From contig JAAEAF010004977.1 in the NCBI GenBank assembly GCA_011037195.1, forward strand, positions 48,645 to 112,644: a stretch of 64,000 nucleotides of DNA, read 5' to 3'. Position 1 is the first letter of the stretch, and each line of letters begins with the position of its first letter. A program made the translations under genes and the position numbers. This document shows, piece after piece, positions 54,810 through 64,000 of the stretch. The DNA is from Triatoma infestans (Eukaryota; Arthropoda; Insecta; Hemiptera; Reduviidae). The notes beneath the pieces are model-generated. The model saw only the letters and a program-made list of their open reading frames with translations, had not been told where the DNA came from and searched no databases.

Positions 54810-56300
54810 TATTGTAAAGCTAGTGAATGGACTACATTTTTTGTTTGTCCGTTTTCTGCATAAACATAAAGACTCTGGAGTACGCGACATTAGGGAGAAG
54901 CCCATGAGAGAAGCATTCATTTTCTAAATTCAGACCGTACATTGTCCTCGTTTGAACTCGAACGTCATAACTGTCGGAATGAGTTTACAGACTCTGGAGT
55001 ATGCGACATTAGGGAGAAGCCCATGAGAGAAGCATTCATTTTCTAAATTCAGACCGTACATTGTCCTCGTTTGAACTCGAACGTCATAACTGTCGGAATG
55101 AGTGGTATTCGTGGAAGAAGTACGTCTTCACCTTTATGAGGCCCAATGAGAATCGTTGCTTCAATTAGATTATTCATCAATTTTTTAACTACTAATAGTG
55201 TACCATTGCATACTTTGGTTGATTGATGTTTCGGAGTAATACAATTGGCACTCCAATTTTCAAATTTAGAATGTGTGGCGGTAATCCGGTAATCGAGTAA
55301 ATTAAGAAATTCCGTTAGAAAAGTCACTACTTCACTTTGGTCCATCACGGAGTCAATGGATTTGTATGTCACTGTTTCACCTGCGATTCTGTTTAGAATG
55401 ATGATCATATCGAGTACGTCAACATTTTTAGCCGCTAGAATGGCTCTTCCGCTTAACCATGCGTGATTTTTATAATTTGTTTCGATGCTTTGGAATACCT
55501 TGTCTACTAATTCTTCTTTTGAATGTACAATGTTGCAGAAATTAGATGGGAAGGTGATTTTTCCCGTTTCCGGATTTGTAGGAGCAGTGCCGTTACCGAG
55601 TTCGAGTAATTGTCTTGAAAATATGGCAGCTGTTGGATCGTTTTGAAGTTGAACTCTCATATTCTTTGTTAAATGAATTTTTTTTACTGTGCTCCAAAGA
55701 GTTGAATATTTTAAGCAGGCATGCAATTCATCAGCTGGTGTTGAGCTAGGTATCACTGGAAGCGTTTGCCTGAAGTCACGGATATTAACACCAATGCTCC
55801 ACCAAACTTGTGAGCCATTGTACACTCATCCCATACAATGATTTTGCACGCCTGAAGAACCTTTCCCATTCCTGATGTTTTAGAAATGTTACATGTTTCG
55901 TTTTCTGTGAGGTGCATGTTTAGTGAAGTTTAAGAGCTGAATACGTTGTTCTCGCTCCTTCCATCGACTTAGCAGCATTATCTGAAGAAGCAAGTGCTAA
56001 CGCAATATAGCCATTTTAAGGATTTTTTGGTCATAGCTTGTTTGATCGTATCAAATGCTATCTTTTGTTCTTGAAGGATTTTCAGTGTATTTCCTTGGAC
56101 GAATAGCTTTAAGTCATTTCTGGTGTATGATTGTTCTCTGAGCAGTTCTCTCTCGAATGTTGCATTGATCGACCTATTCGGTACTGAAAATCTACAACTT
56201 GCCACACATGGCAAGACAAAGATCCTCAATGTAGATTAGCGCTTCATTGTACATGTCTTCTGTGAAATCCGAGCCATGATCATGTGTTTCTTGACGTATT
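54810..56300 (-). pseudogene. Helitron helicase (PIF1-like) remnant
   Basis: Order on the minus strand: MYNEALIYIEDLCLAMCGKL (about 56265-56200); LQEQKIAFDTIKQAMTKK (about 56085-56030); a deletion that removes the Walker A P-loop; IALALASSDNAAKSMEGA (about 56000-55950); VLQACKIIVWDECTMAHK (55860-55810, Walker B DECTM); after a frame break VNIRDFRQTLPVIP (55785-55745); LKYSTLWSTVKKIHLTKNMR (about 55715-55660); TVMTFEFKRGQ near 55080. The conserved end ECFSHG, YSRV and LYVYAENGQTKNVV lies at about 54930-54810, partly duplicated. The family is clear. Loss of the P-loop and several frameshifts make it inactive. Confidence 0.85.
54870..55103 (-). repeat. Tandem duplication of 115 bp inside the Helitron
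   Basis: Units 54870-54984 and 54989-55103, separated by TTAC and differing at one base (GTACGCG / GTATGCG). The unit covers the junction TVMTFEFKRGQ ... ECFSHG ... SRV of the helicase. Confidence 0.9.
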
Positions 56301-56547
56301 CTGTGCAGAATATCTTCGGCAGAAAGCTCGCCACTATCGCAACGCGTCTGTCTGTCTATTTCTGCCAACCTCGGGAAACGCTCGGAGAAGTTGCCGTTTC
56401 CGTGGGAACTTCGGAGTAAAAAGTATATATAAACACTTTTATATAGAAATGCAACATTGCGTAAAAATTTCAAGTCAATCATCGACTACTTTTCAAGTTT
56501 TGCGGCCACAATCATACGGATAGTCAATTTTTATATATATAGATAGA

Positions 56548-56940
56548 TTACAAAAAAATCGCTAGAGTTTCTTCGAGAAAATACGAAAGACTGGAAAAAA
56601 ATCATTGGTAAAGTCGCACTCTCGATTTATGGATTTTTTTGACTAAAACCTTCTTGTCAAATCCATTGGAGATACCTAAATGGATTATTTAGCTTGAATT
56701 TACTGTGTGTGTGTGTTTTTTTTGAGATACTTTAACTTTGAAAATGATTTGTATGTGGAAATCATATCTCAAAAACGAAAAGTTGCAGGAAGCTCAAACT
56801 TAGTATTCCGTTTAGGTACTACCACCACATCAGCTACGAAGATTTTCTCCATAAAAATGCTGACAGTTTTTAACAGTAATAAGAATTGTAAGTGTGAAGA
56901 AAGTTTGTCAATTTGCAGTAAGAGAAAGTTGGTGAGTGTT
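56548..56940. repeat. Two MOD pieces in opposite orientation
   Basis: 56555-56705 is minus-oriented (CTCGATTTATGGATTTTTTT, ATCCATTGGAGATACCTAAA). 56745-56870 is plus-oriented (ATCTCAAAAACGAAAAGTTG, GTATTCCGTTTAGGTACTAC). A 3'-terminus relic GCAGTAAGAGAAAGTTGGTG follows at 56916. Confidence 0.55.
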
Positions 56941-57228
56941 TTGATTAAGAGGAACTAGATTTTGATTGAATAGCTAGTAACTCTTGCTTGATTTCCATCT
57001 TTATAGTACTCTTTTAATACTTTATCGCTACCTACATAAAATTAATGACAATAGATATAATGAATAACTACAAACTCCACGTCTAAGAATAGTTTTTTAA
57101 CTGAAAATTGTGAATTCCTTGAAGAAATTTGTGTAGGTGTTTAATATGCATTCTAATAAATTTGTCCCACTTATATAAACGCCAAATACAAAATGGCGGC
57201 ATCGGACCTTGCATTTTCACCTCTTTTG
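56941..57228 (-). repeat. Repeat Y, third copy
   Basis: AACTAGATTTTGATTGAATAG follows the MOD-type terminus; ends AAATACAAAATGGCGGC (57184-57200) before the target site of the next retrotransposon. Confidence 0.6.
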
Positions 57229-57240
57229 CCTTCTTACATT

Positions 57241-58084
57241 ACTTTTTTTTTTTTTGAAGGTTCTGTACTGCGACCATTGTTTGATCTATTGTACCCCCTC
57301 TGGTGCCGAAGATGAGTTAGCTCATCTACAGCACCCCCTCCAGGTTTGAGCTTCCTAAGGAATCCCAAAAGCCTGGAAGGTTCTAGGGAAGGTATTTCCT
57401 TCTCCCCTATCTGGTAACGGCCAAGACTACTAAATCTTCTTTGAATGACGGCATCACAGTCTGTGAGGAGGTGTATCGGAGTTTCTCCCTACACAATCTG
57501 CATGTGCCATCATCTTCTAGGCCAAGCTTCCTCAGGTGTCCCCTGAGTCTGCAATGCCCCGTAAGGAATACGGATCCTATTCTAATTCAGAGTAATGCAG
57601 GCTTTCGACCTTTCCTGGTTATAACCACCCAGACAGACCTTGGTCTATCTCAGTCCCGGGATGGTGTCTCAGAGACGAACTCTTTTCGCCACCTCCTCCT
57701 TCTTGATTTCTTCTAAGAGTACATGGTCACTGACTCCACAAAAGGGCTCCGGCCCAATGAGAGGAGATACAGCACCTTCTATTGCCAGGGTGTCGGCTAC
57801 CTCATTACCTTCCACGCCGACATGTCCCGGTACCCAATATAGGGTAACTTTATTTCTTCTGCCTAGGCCGTTGAGCTTACCTAGGCATTCCCACACCATT
57901 TTAGAACTGATAACATGAGAACTCAGTGCTTTAATGGCCGCCTGACTATCGGATAGGATAACTATCTCCTGATTCCGATATCCTCTGTCAAGGTTCATCT
58001 GAACGCACCTTCCAATAGCGTGAATGAAAGATGCTAGCAAACCCACCCATGGGTTCCGAGTTTTTGGTTCTAGACCCAAACACT
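57241..58084 (-). mobile_element. 5'-truncated RNase H non-LTR retrotransposon (family B), TSD 12 bp
   Basis: CCTTCTTACATT flanks it at 57229-57240 and 58085-58096. The minus-strand poly(A) tail is the T run at 57243-57255. It inserted in repeat Y. 844 bp. Confidence 0.85.
57300..58084 (-). pseudogene. RNase H domain and C-terminus of non-LTR Pol (family B)
   Basis: The frame 58115-57669 holds EIVILSDSQAAIKALSS (catalytic Asp in SDS), TLYWVPGHVGVEGNEVADTL (last catalytic Asp) and GPEPFCGVSDHVLLEE. The first 10 codons lie outside the element, so its true 5' junction truncates the RNase H domain before SDS; the YTDGS block is missing. After frame changes, ILTGHCRLRGHLRKLGL and DDGTCRLC give the Cys/His cluster. 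The tail matches the copy at 10733-11260. Truncation and frameshifts make it inactive. Confidence 0.85.
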
Positions 58085-58147
58085 CCTTCTTACATTCCTT
58101 ACTAGACACTCTCACTGGTCTAATTTATATATTTTCTTCTGTTTAAT

Positions 58148-58400
58148 TTTTTTCTGTCCTCACTCGTTGGTCTAGTGGCTAGCACACTTGCCTTTCGTGC
58201 GAGAATTCAGGGTTCGATTCCTGTGAAGGCAAAGACGGTGTTGACCCAGCTTCGTGATAAAAAGTGGGAAACTACAGTTAGTTAGTTAGTAGACCTAGGT
58301 AGCGAAAGAACTAAACGGCGTGGGAACTCTGCGGCGTGCTTAGCACAGGCCCTGATCTAACAAACCCTGCCCCTGCATGGGCTGTTGCGCCATAGGTTTT
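58148..58400 (+). mobile_element. tRNA-Glu-like SINE (third SINE family)
   Basis: TTGGTCTAGTGGCTAGCACA, an anticodon-like stem CTTGC/GCGAG with TTC in the loop, and B box GGTTCGATTCC at 58212. The acceptor and D stems do not pair, and a body with GTTAGTTAGTTAG and GGCGTGGGAACTCTGCGGCG follows to a T run at 58399. Retroposon, not a tRNA gene. Confidence 0.65.
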
Positions 58401-58439
58401 TTTTTTTTAATTTTTTCTAATCGTTTAATTACTATTAAT

Positions 58440-59130
58440 ATTATAAAAATAGTGGAACCGTATATTATAATGAAGAAAAGTATAAACGGACCCGTTTCCC
58501 AGATCTCATTCAAATAAATTTTTCCGATAAAGGTTTCCGGTAATTATGGATTTAGTGAACTATGTTTAAAGATAAACGTAGACTCCGTTATAAGAAAATC
58601 TGGACAAGATGTAAAAAAAACCTTCTGTAATGTTGCCCTTCCGGTTCATCGATTTTTCCAAACTTTGGTATTCTCCACCTTTTTATTTTTTATTGCTAGA
58701 TCTGTACTTTCGAAATAGCACTTTAAAGGAACACCTCTTTTAAAAAATTTAAAAACTTCTTAGTGGAGCCATTTTCGAGAAAATCACGAAAAACTGAAGA
58801 AAAGTTTTGGTAAAGCTGCAGTTACGATATGATAGATTTTAACCGGAATCTTCGTCAGATCCGGCGGTATTACCTAAACATATGATCAACTTTGAACTTT
58901 GTGTGATTTTTCGTTTTTGAGATATGTTATTTCCAATTACATACAGATAGACACACACACCCAAACATACGAACACACATAACTTACTTATAAAGACAGG
59001 CATAAATATTCGTTGGACTTTTTTCCGTACTCAAGGTGCCTCAAAATTTTTTTCTTGTGAAGCTCAGTTTCGAACATTTGACATATGGCTATATTTCCTT
59101 CTACGCAATCAGAGAAAGTAAAAAATTCCA
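58440..59130 (-). mobile_element. Old MOD copy, inverted
   Basis: Inverted module text (CTCATTCAAATAAATTTTTC, GGAGCCATTTTCGAGAAAAT), (CA)n at 58950-58980, and the 5' end ATATTTCCTTCTACGCAATC, AGAGAAAGTAAAAAA at 59090-59128. Confidence 0.6.
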
Positions 59131-59325
59131 CTTTCTTCGAATAACCTGCATAAATTTTCCATTCAAAGAAACGACTCTTTTTTTATCCTTTCTTATTTGA
59201 AGCAAAAGAGACCGACACCATCTGTTCAGTTACCGAAGTAATTGTAACCATCTACTCAGTTACTTCCCCTACCAATCTACCAATAAGTTTTAAACAGCAT
59301 TTGTCTCATTATATTTTCAGAACTA

Positions 59326-59985
59326 CAAAATTTTTCCGGCATTGAAGTCAGCAACTCGAAAAGCATCCTACTTATGGGAAATTCTAAGATTAATATTTCT
59401 GCTACAGCTGAAAATGATTACTGTACTTTAATGGAATCAAGTCCGGCAAATTCGCCCCATAAAAGCTGGACCCAATTATTCCATTAGCAAACGTACCGAG
59501 GCACCATCATTGTGGCTCCAAGCGCATTATACTCTGTCACGCCCACTACAATATATCGGCGAATGAGTTTCCACTTAGACACATAATCTCCCCACTCTCT
59601 AGAAGTTATCTTTAGATTCCAACAAGGGATAGAAGAAATAAAGAGCCACAAAAATTTTCCGGCATTGAAGTCAGCAACTCGAAAAGCATCCTACTTATGG
59701 GAAGTTCTAAGATTAATATTTCTGCTAAAATGATTACTGTACTTTAATAGAATCAAGGCCGGCAAATTCGCCCCACAAAAGCTGGACCCAATTTTCTTGT
59801 TAGCAAACGTACCGAGGCACTATCATCATTGTGCTCCAAGCGCACTTCAACTACGCATTATACTCTGTCACGCCCACTACAATGTATTGGCGAATGAGTT
59901 TCAACTTAGACACCTAATCTCCCCCCCCCACCCAAGTAGAAGCTGTCTTTAGATTCCGACAAGGGATAGGAGAAATAAAGTACAC
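59326..59985. repeat. Tandem duplication, period about 325 bp
   Basis: Two units start TTTTCCGGCATTGAAGTCAG at 59332 and 59656; both contain GCAAACGTACCGAGGCAC, TACTCTGTCACGCCCACTAC and AGATTCC-ACAAGGGATAG, and end GAAATAAAG. Units differ by scattered substitutions and small indels. No frame or family recognised. Confidence 0.85.
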
Positions 59986-60770
59986 TGAATGATCTTAACA
60001 ATTTGGAGCCTCTCTAAGTTCTAGTTATATATAACTAGCCTATTTATTTATAGAATAAAACATGAAATTCCATTTACAAAAAATGGGGGAATTTTTGCCA
60101 CCATTAATAAACAAACGGTTATGACATCAACAAACGGTTATAGTGGATTGAATGGAAGAAAATCTTTTTATTGAGACTAGATAAGAAGAAAATGGGACTT
60201 GGCGCCAGTTGGAGACAGTATATTGGTTGGCTGGCAATAAGAAAAACAAATATGCCCAACGATACGGACTGCCCTCCTCATTCTAGCCATATTTCTTTAA
60301 TGTTTAATGCTATAAGCCAGGCAGAGATTAAATCTAATGATTCATTCTCAGCGCTATATACAATGATAATAAAAACAATTAAAAATAGTTCATTCAATCT
60401 TTCTGTAATTATTGTTTTTGATGCATAATAATTCCTCTTTCCCAATTATATTGGTATATTTATAAGGACAGTTGGTATTTTAAATGTCCGATTTATTCCA
60501 TACCGTATTTCACTAACATATATTAAATATCCGCATTTCACCCAGATAAATCTATCACGGTTTAGTTCAAAGTTTCGATGATTGTAAATAAGTGTTCTAA
60601 ACAAAAGCATGAACTTTATTGTGGATTAATTGTCACTTCTAGCATAAGTTTTTATATGTACATTCTGGGAGAGATATTGGTAATTTTTGTGACTGATTAA
60701 AATTTAATATTTTTTTTTTTAAGTATTGATTTACAACTATACAGAACTTGGCATCAATCAACTGCCATAG
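59986..60770. other. No recognisable feature
   Basis: Frame 60171-60428 (85 codons) has no motif; CAACAAACGGTTATA is directly repeated in short form at 60108-60140. Confidence 0.4.
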
Positions 60771-60774
60771 AACT

Positions 60775-61225
60775 GAACAGATGAAGCAATAAAAATATTT
60801 AGGTACATATTTAGATCGCTGATTAATCTTTAATTATCACATCAACAAAAAATTGACAGAAGTTCACGCCAGATTAGCGTGAATATATATAATATATCAT
60901 TAACAGAAAATCCAGATTGAAACCTGAATGCACTTTTCTCTTATATAAGTCTATCCTCAAACCCTTTACTCACATATGGAAGTGAAAATCTGGGGTGGTT
61001 GTATCACCTACGAAACCACCAAGACTAAGGTGTTTCAAAATAAAATCCTGAGAATAGCAATAAATGCTCAGTGGTTTTTCGATTTTTCGATACGACATTT
61101 CAGACGAAACAGTCTACTCCATAGAGATTTAGAAGATCCAACTCTTTTAAGAGTTTGGAAAATTAAAAAAAATATTACTATAATCTAATTAACGTTACTG
61201 GAGCAGTAAATAAAATAAAATAGGA
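60775..61225 (+). pseudogene. Jockey-like RT C-terminal fragment
   Basis: Translation gives KYLGTYLDR (about 60793-60819), then after a stop NYHINKKLTEVHARLA, and in the frame 60976-61188 EVKIWGGCI, FQNKILRIAINAQWFFDFSI and LEDPTLLRVWKIKKN. This is the thumb region found behind YADD in Jockey-type RT (YLG--LD--L-W--HI, L-YG--IWG, Q-K-LR----APW). An A/T-rich tail AAATAAAATAAAATA ends it at 61208-61222. The Jockey at 19320-21690 has the same blocks but is not a close copy. Stops and frame changes present. Confidence 0.7.
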
Positions 61226-61497
61226 TCAAGTTCAGAACAGCTCCGACTGAGAACAGCCGCGTCTTCTCCAAGATGTAGTGGCGTGTTAAATAGTGCCTTA
61301 ATGTCAAAAAATGCATCTCATAGTGTACTATGGCAATAATTATCAATTAACTCTGATTTGTCTTTTATTATCAAAAGCAATTAATTAATCATTTTATTCT
61401 GCCCTTATGAGTGGTTTATGTAAACCACGATCCCTTTGCCACGATGTACATATAGTTAAAAATACCTTGTTCAACCTAATGTAATGTTGAGCTGGTA

Positions 61498-61527
61498 ATA
61501 ATAAGAATAATAATAATAATAATAAAT

Positions 61528-61560
<33 letters not shown>

Positions 61561-61572
61561 ATAAAAATGATA
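61498..61572. repeat. (AAT)n microsatellite
   Basis: About 70 bases of AAT/AATA units, adjoining the HHF1 fragment; could be a retrotransposon tail. Confidence 0.8.
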
Positions 61573-61575
61573 AGA

Positions 61576-61697
61576 TCAGAGATATTTTCCGTGATAGCCT
61601 GCTTCTCAGAGATATTTTCCGTGATAGCAAAGAAGCAGGCTATCACGGAAAATATCTCTGATGCTTTCCAACTCTGCGGAACCAACCACAACAAAAA
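61576..61697 (-). mobile_element. Ribozyme foldback HHF1, minimal copy without cores
   Basis: Minus strand: head GTGGTTGGTTCCGCAGAGTT, then ATTTTCCGTGATAGCCTGCT and its inverted partner, then one extra direct repeat of CAGAGATATTTTCCGTGATA. The ribozyme cores are deleted. Flanks TATCACTTTT and TATCATTTTT (minus strand) may be a decayed duplication. Confidence 0.65.
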
Positions 61698-61719
61698 GTG
61701 ATAGGCCCTTCTGTGTATG

Positions 61720-63215
61720 TACAATTAAACCCTAATCTGCACCTGACATAAAACGTACTAGGGGCTTTATATCTGAATGGTTAGATGATTATTGTGCTGG
61801 GCACTATTCCCCCCCCTGGGGATCTTGGACTAGGATTTTATTCGAAGTGTTAATATGAGAAATTCTAATAAAGTATGTTTGCTATGTGCGCTGCCGTTCA
61901 TGACATCTGAATAACTAGATAAATAGAATTAAATGTCAAAAATTTATAATAATTAATTATTTATATAAATTTAAATATTTATATATTAATTGTTGATGTT
62001 CCAAAAATTTCATATTTATAAAGACCAACTAAAATGATATTTTCTTGTGGACTCTCATAAACTATATTTAAAAAAGAACTAATTATAAAAAAAAAATTCT
62101 TGTACGACCAATATTATGATACAAATATATGAAATAGAATGCAAAAAAACTAATATTATAAAAAATATGTACAGATATGTTGATTTCTTATACAGCCCTA
62201 GTGAATGCAAATTAATTGTCCAGTAAAGAACCCATTCTCAACTGCTTGCTCAACTAACTGGAATTGTTCCAAACTTTATACCAAGGTAATTAAACCAAAA
62301 TTAATTTAACAAATTCTATTTAAACGTGTTGCTTTGTGTTAGATAATTAAATTCAAGTACTTATCTGGTAAAATAATTTTATTTTTAGGATGTAATTATT
62401 TACAAGAAATAAAAAATAAATGGGTTAAAATTAATAGTTTTCATTTTGTGACATAAATTTATATATTAAAAACTAGAAGTAGGACAGGCCGACATATTAA
62501 GTGCTTTGTATAACTTCATGTAAAATTATTTAATAATTGTTGAAAAAACTTATTACTTAAGTTTCAATTATTACAATTAACGAATGTCAAGTATCGTGGA
62601 ATTCCACCCACTTGCAAATTAATTCAGTATAAAAACCGCAATTTGTTAGGAAGTATCGGTAATTAGGTGGCTTTGCTTATAAGGACACTCCATAAGAACA
62701 TGATCATTAGAAGAACCATGGGATACATCAAATTTCATAACTGGTGTTGGGAAAATCTAGGTCAGCAGCAGGAGTAAAAAACTTTATTGACAGAGATATT
62801 CATCTGATCCTGCAAAACTACTCCAGCAAGATCGTGAGGCTATATAATGGAGTTGATGAGGAGAGAAATTAGGTTTGAATAATTAGACGAGATCTGAAAA
62901 CACTGTTATAATATAGCTATAAGCTTACACAAACTGCACTGGACTGTAATCATTTTTATAGAATAAAAGGTCGGAGTAGAGATATGACACGATGCGATGT
63001 ATATGGTTGAATCTGATAGATGGATGTCTAGATCTCTCACTGGCTTATATACAGGTTCTCCCACTCTAGCCTGCTTAAGTGAGAGAGTACCAAAGAGGGC
63101 CTTTTTTCTCTCGGTCGGGCCTGTGTTCTCTCTCTTGCCGATGTAATTCTCTCTTGCTATTACAGGCTATTAGGTTGATTTTTATTACTACAAATAGACT
63201 AATGCAGTTTTCTAC
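61720..63215. other. No recognisable feature
   Basis: Very AT-rich; a C run (61810-61817) and mononucleotide runs only. No motif-bearing frame. Confidence 0.5.
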
Positions 63216-63219
63216 ATTT

Positions 63220-63358
63220 GCGGTTGTATCCGCAGAGCTGGAAAATCAGAGTTTTTTTTTCATGATAGACTGTTCTCCATGGTTTTGTGTTTTCGGCCAT
63301 TATCAGAATGTGTAAAATGATTTTTGCTCTATGCAAGTTTCATACTGTTTATCTAGAC
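63220..63358 (+). repeat. HHF1 fragment, decayed
   Basis: CCGCAGAGCTGGAAAATCAG head, then a core relic on the minus strand (CTGATAATGGCCGAAAAC) at 63309-63292, then TTTTTGCTCTATGCAAGTTT. Cut by the hAT-type terminus at 63359. Confidence 0.55.
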
Positions 63359-63610
63359 CAGTGGTTCTTAACCTTTTTGAAGATAGGGAGCACTTTTGAT
63401 ATAGGAAAAAATTTGCGGAGCACCAAAAACAGAGGGCCAGTAAAAAAACAAAAACATACAAACATAACTTATAATACAAATTAAATAGGTTACAAACAAA
63501 ATAACCAAAAACAAAATGAACACATTTGTAAAAACTATAACTCAAAATGCACGAGAGTTTTAATTGAGGCGAAAATTACCTGAGATTGTTGACTTTTATA
63601 GATTTCAGCG
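63359..63610. mobile_element. hAT (Charlie-like) terminal fragment
   Basis: CAGTGGTTCTTAACCTTTTT starts at 63359, a classic hAT terminus, with GCGGAGCACC at 63415. The other end is not found before the window ends, so neither extent nor target duplication (candidate ATCTAGAC) can be shown. Confidence 0.6.
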
Positions 63611-63960
63611 ATATTAGGTCTATATTTGATATAACTACACTCAATTCATTGTTTACATTGTTCACGTTTCTTAGTTTTTATATTGGTTATTGTCGAGGAA
63701 CCGAGCTTGCACAAGTAAGAAGTGGAAAACTGTAAGATTTGCAGTGCCTTTATTGAGAGAGCTGGGTATTCGACGGGAGAAAATCCAAAATTCCTCCAGA
63801 GTTATTTCAGAGAATTTTATTTTTAGAGTAGGATCCGTTGTCATGGTAATCAATTCTTCTTATTCTTTGGATGAAAATTCACAACTTGATATATCAATCT
63901 TTGGCAAAGTGATTTTGTGTACACTTTGGGATTATGTACACTAGTAAATATTAAATTTCT
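63611..63960. other. Unassigned, possibly the interior of the hAT element
   Basis: Overlapping frames on both strands (63690-63944 plus, 63853-63671 minus) are open but show no transposase motif I recognise. Confidence 0.3.
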
Positions 63961-64000
63961 ACTTTTTACTTTCTCTTACTCCTAGTAAGAGGAAGTATTG
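63961..64000 (+). mobile_element. MOD 5' end running off the window
   Basis: TTTTACTTTCTCTTACTCC followed by AGTAAGAGGAAGTATTG up to the last base. Confidence 0.8.

Larger units (their letters stand above)
54622..56543 (-). mobile_element. Helitron with both termini, internally deleted
   Basis: Minus-strand 5' end TCTATATATATAAAAATTG (56543) preceded by A; 3' end GCCACAACTAAGCGTGGC hairpin (54652-54635), then CGGGTTTAGCTAA (54622) followed by T. TC start, hairpin about 10 bases before CTRR, and insertion between A and T are the canonical Helitron signs. Length 1,922 bp, against several kb for autonomous elements; the Rep part of the protein is absent. Confidence 0.85.

Noticed and set aside
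55049..55825. 258-codon frame considered as a host PIF1 helicase gene
   Set aside because: DFRQTLPVIP with the upstream DECTMAHK and the Helitron ends on both sides place it in a Helitron; frames are broken and the P-loop is missing.
58148..58230. Possible tRNA-Glu (UUC) gene
   Set aside because: Acceptor and D stems do not pair and a SINE body follows. The B box and anticodon stem alone are what a tRNA-derived SINE keeps.
1893..64000. Regularly recurring repeats considered as a CRISPR array or satellite
   Set aside because: Copies are interspersed, in both orientations, and separated by unrelated DNA of variable length; spacing inside a copy (about 300 bp) is module structure, not spacer structure.

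Overview
The window looks like intergenic DNA from a large, strongly AT-rich animal genome, most likely an arthropod. The evidence is circumstantial: Jockey-like and RNase H-bearing non-LTR retrotransposons, mariner, Helitron, PIF/Harbinger, Copia and Penelope-like remnants, and tRNA-derived SINEs, all decayed and nested. I found no intact host gene, no rRNA and no bona fide tRNA gene. Almost every open frame is a broken transposon fragment or a chance frame in AT-rich repeat.

The dominant component is one repeat family, called MOD here, with about 20 copies or pieces in both orientations. A full copy is about 1 kb. It has a 15-base end repeated in inverted orientation at the other end (ACTTTCTCTTACTCC / GGAGTAAGAGAAAGT), a GT microsatellite near base 120, three tandem modules of about 300 bp each closed by AACCGGAAGT, and a small terminal hairpin (GTGTGAGTGTTTCACAC). 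It has no coding capacity. The layout resembles non-autonomous Helentron (HINE/DINE-type) elements; that assignment is inference.

The second theme is a group of foldback elements (HHF families) whose arms contain hammerhead-ribozyme cores (CUGANGA, stem II, GAAAC, GUC) with pairing stems I and II. They have 10-12 bp target duplications and a one-sided head of about 33 bp, as expected for Penelope-like pseudo-LTRs. A decayed Penelope GIY-YIG endonuclease remnant lies at 38.26-38.60 kb.

Layout: 0-6 kb holds RNase H retrotransposon ends, a SINE, a ribozyme foldback, a MOD copy split by a non-LTR insertion, a 0.75 kb palindrome and a solo LTR. 6-18 kb holds MOD copies, non-LTR and Copia remnants and a deleted gag-bearing LTR element. 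19.3-21.7 kb is a Jockey element with another non-LTR element inside it. 22-31 kb holds MOD copies, ribozyme foldbacks and a SINE. 33.5-38.6 kb holds several RT and RNase H fragments plus Penelope sequence. 41.1-41.7 kb is a PIF/Harbinger derivative; 43-48 kb holds SINEs, a foldback with two intact ribozyme motifs, and MOD. 48.6-49.5 kb is an RNase H retrotransposon, 50.6-51.5 kb a deleted mariner inside MOD, 54.6-56.5 kb a Helitron with both ends, 57.2-58.1 kb another RNase H retrotransposon, and 59.3-60.0 kb a tandem duplication. Long AT-rich stretches without recognisable content separate these.

No genes work together as a pathway. What the window records is an order of insertions, and many junctions can be read exactly from target-site duplications. 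All calls rest on reading motifs by eye; no search was run.
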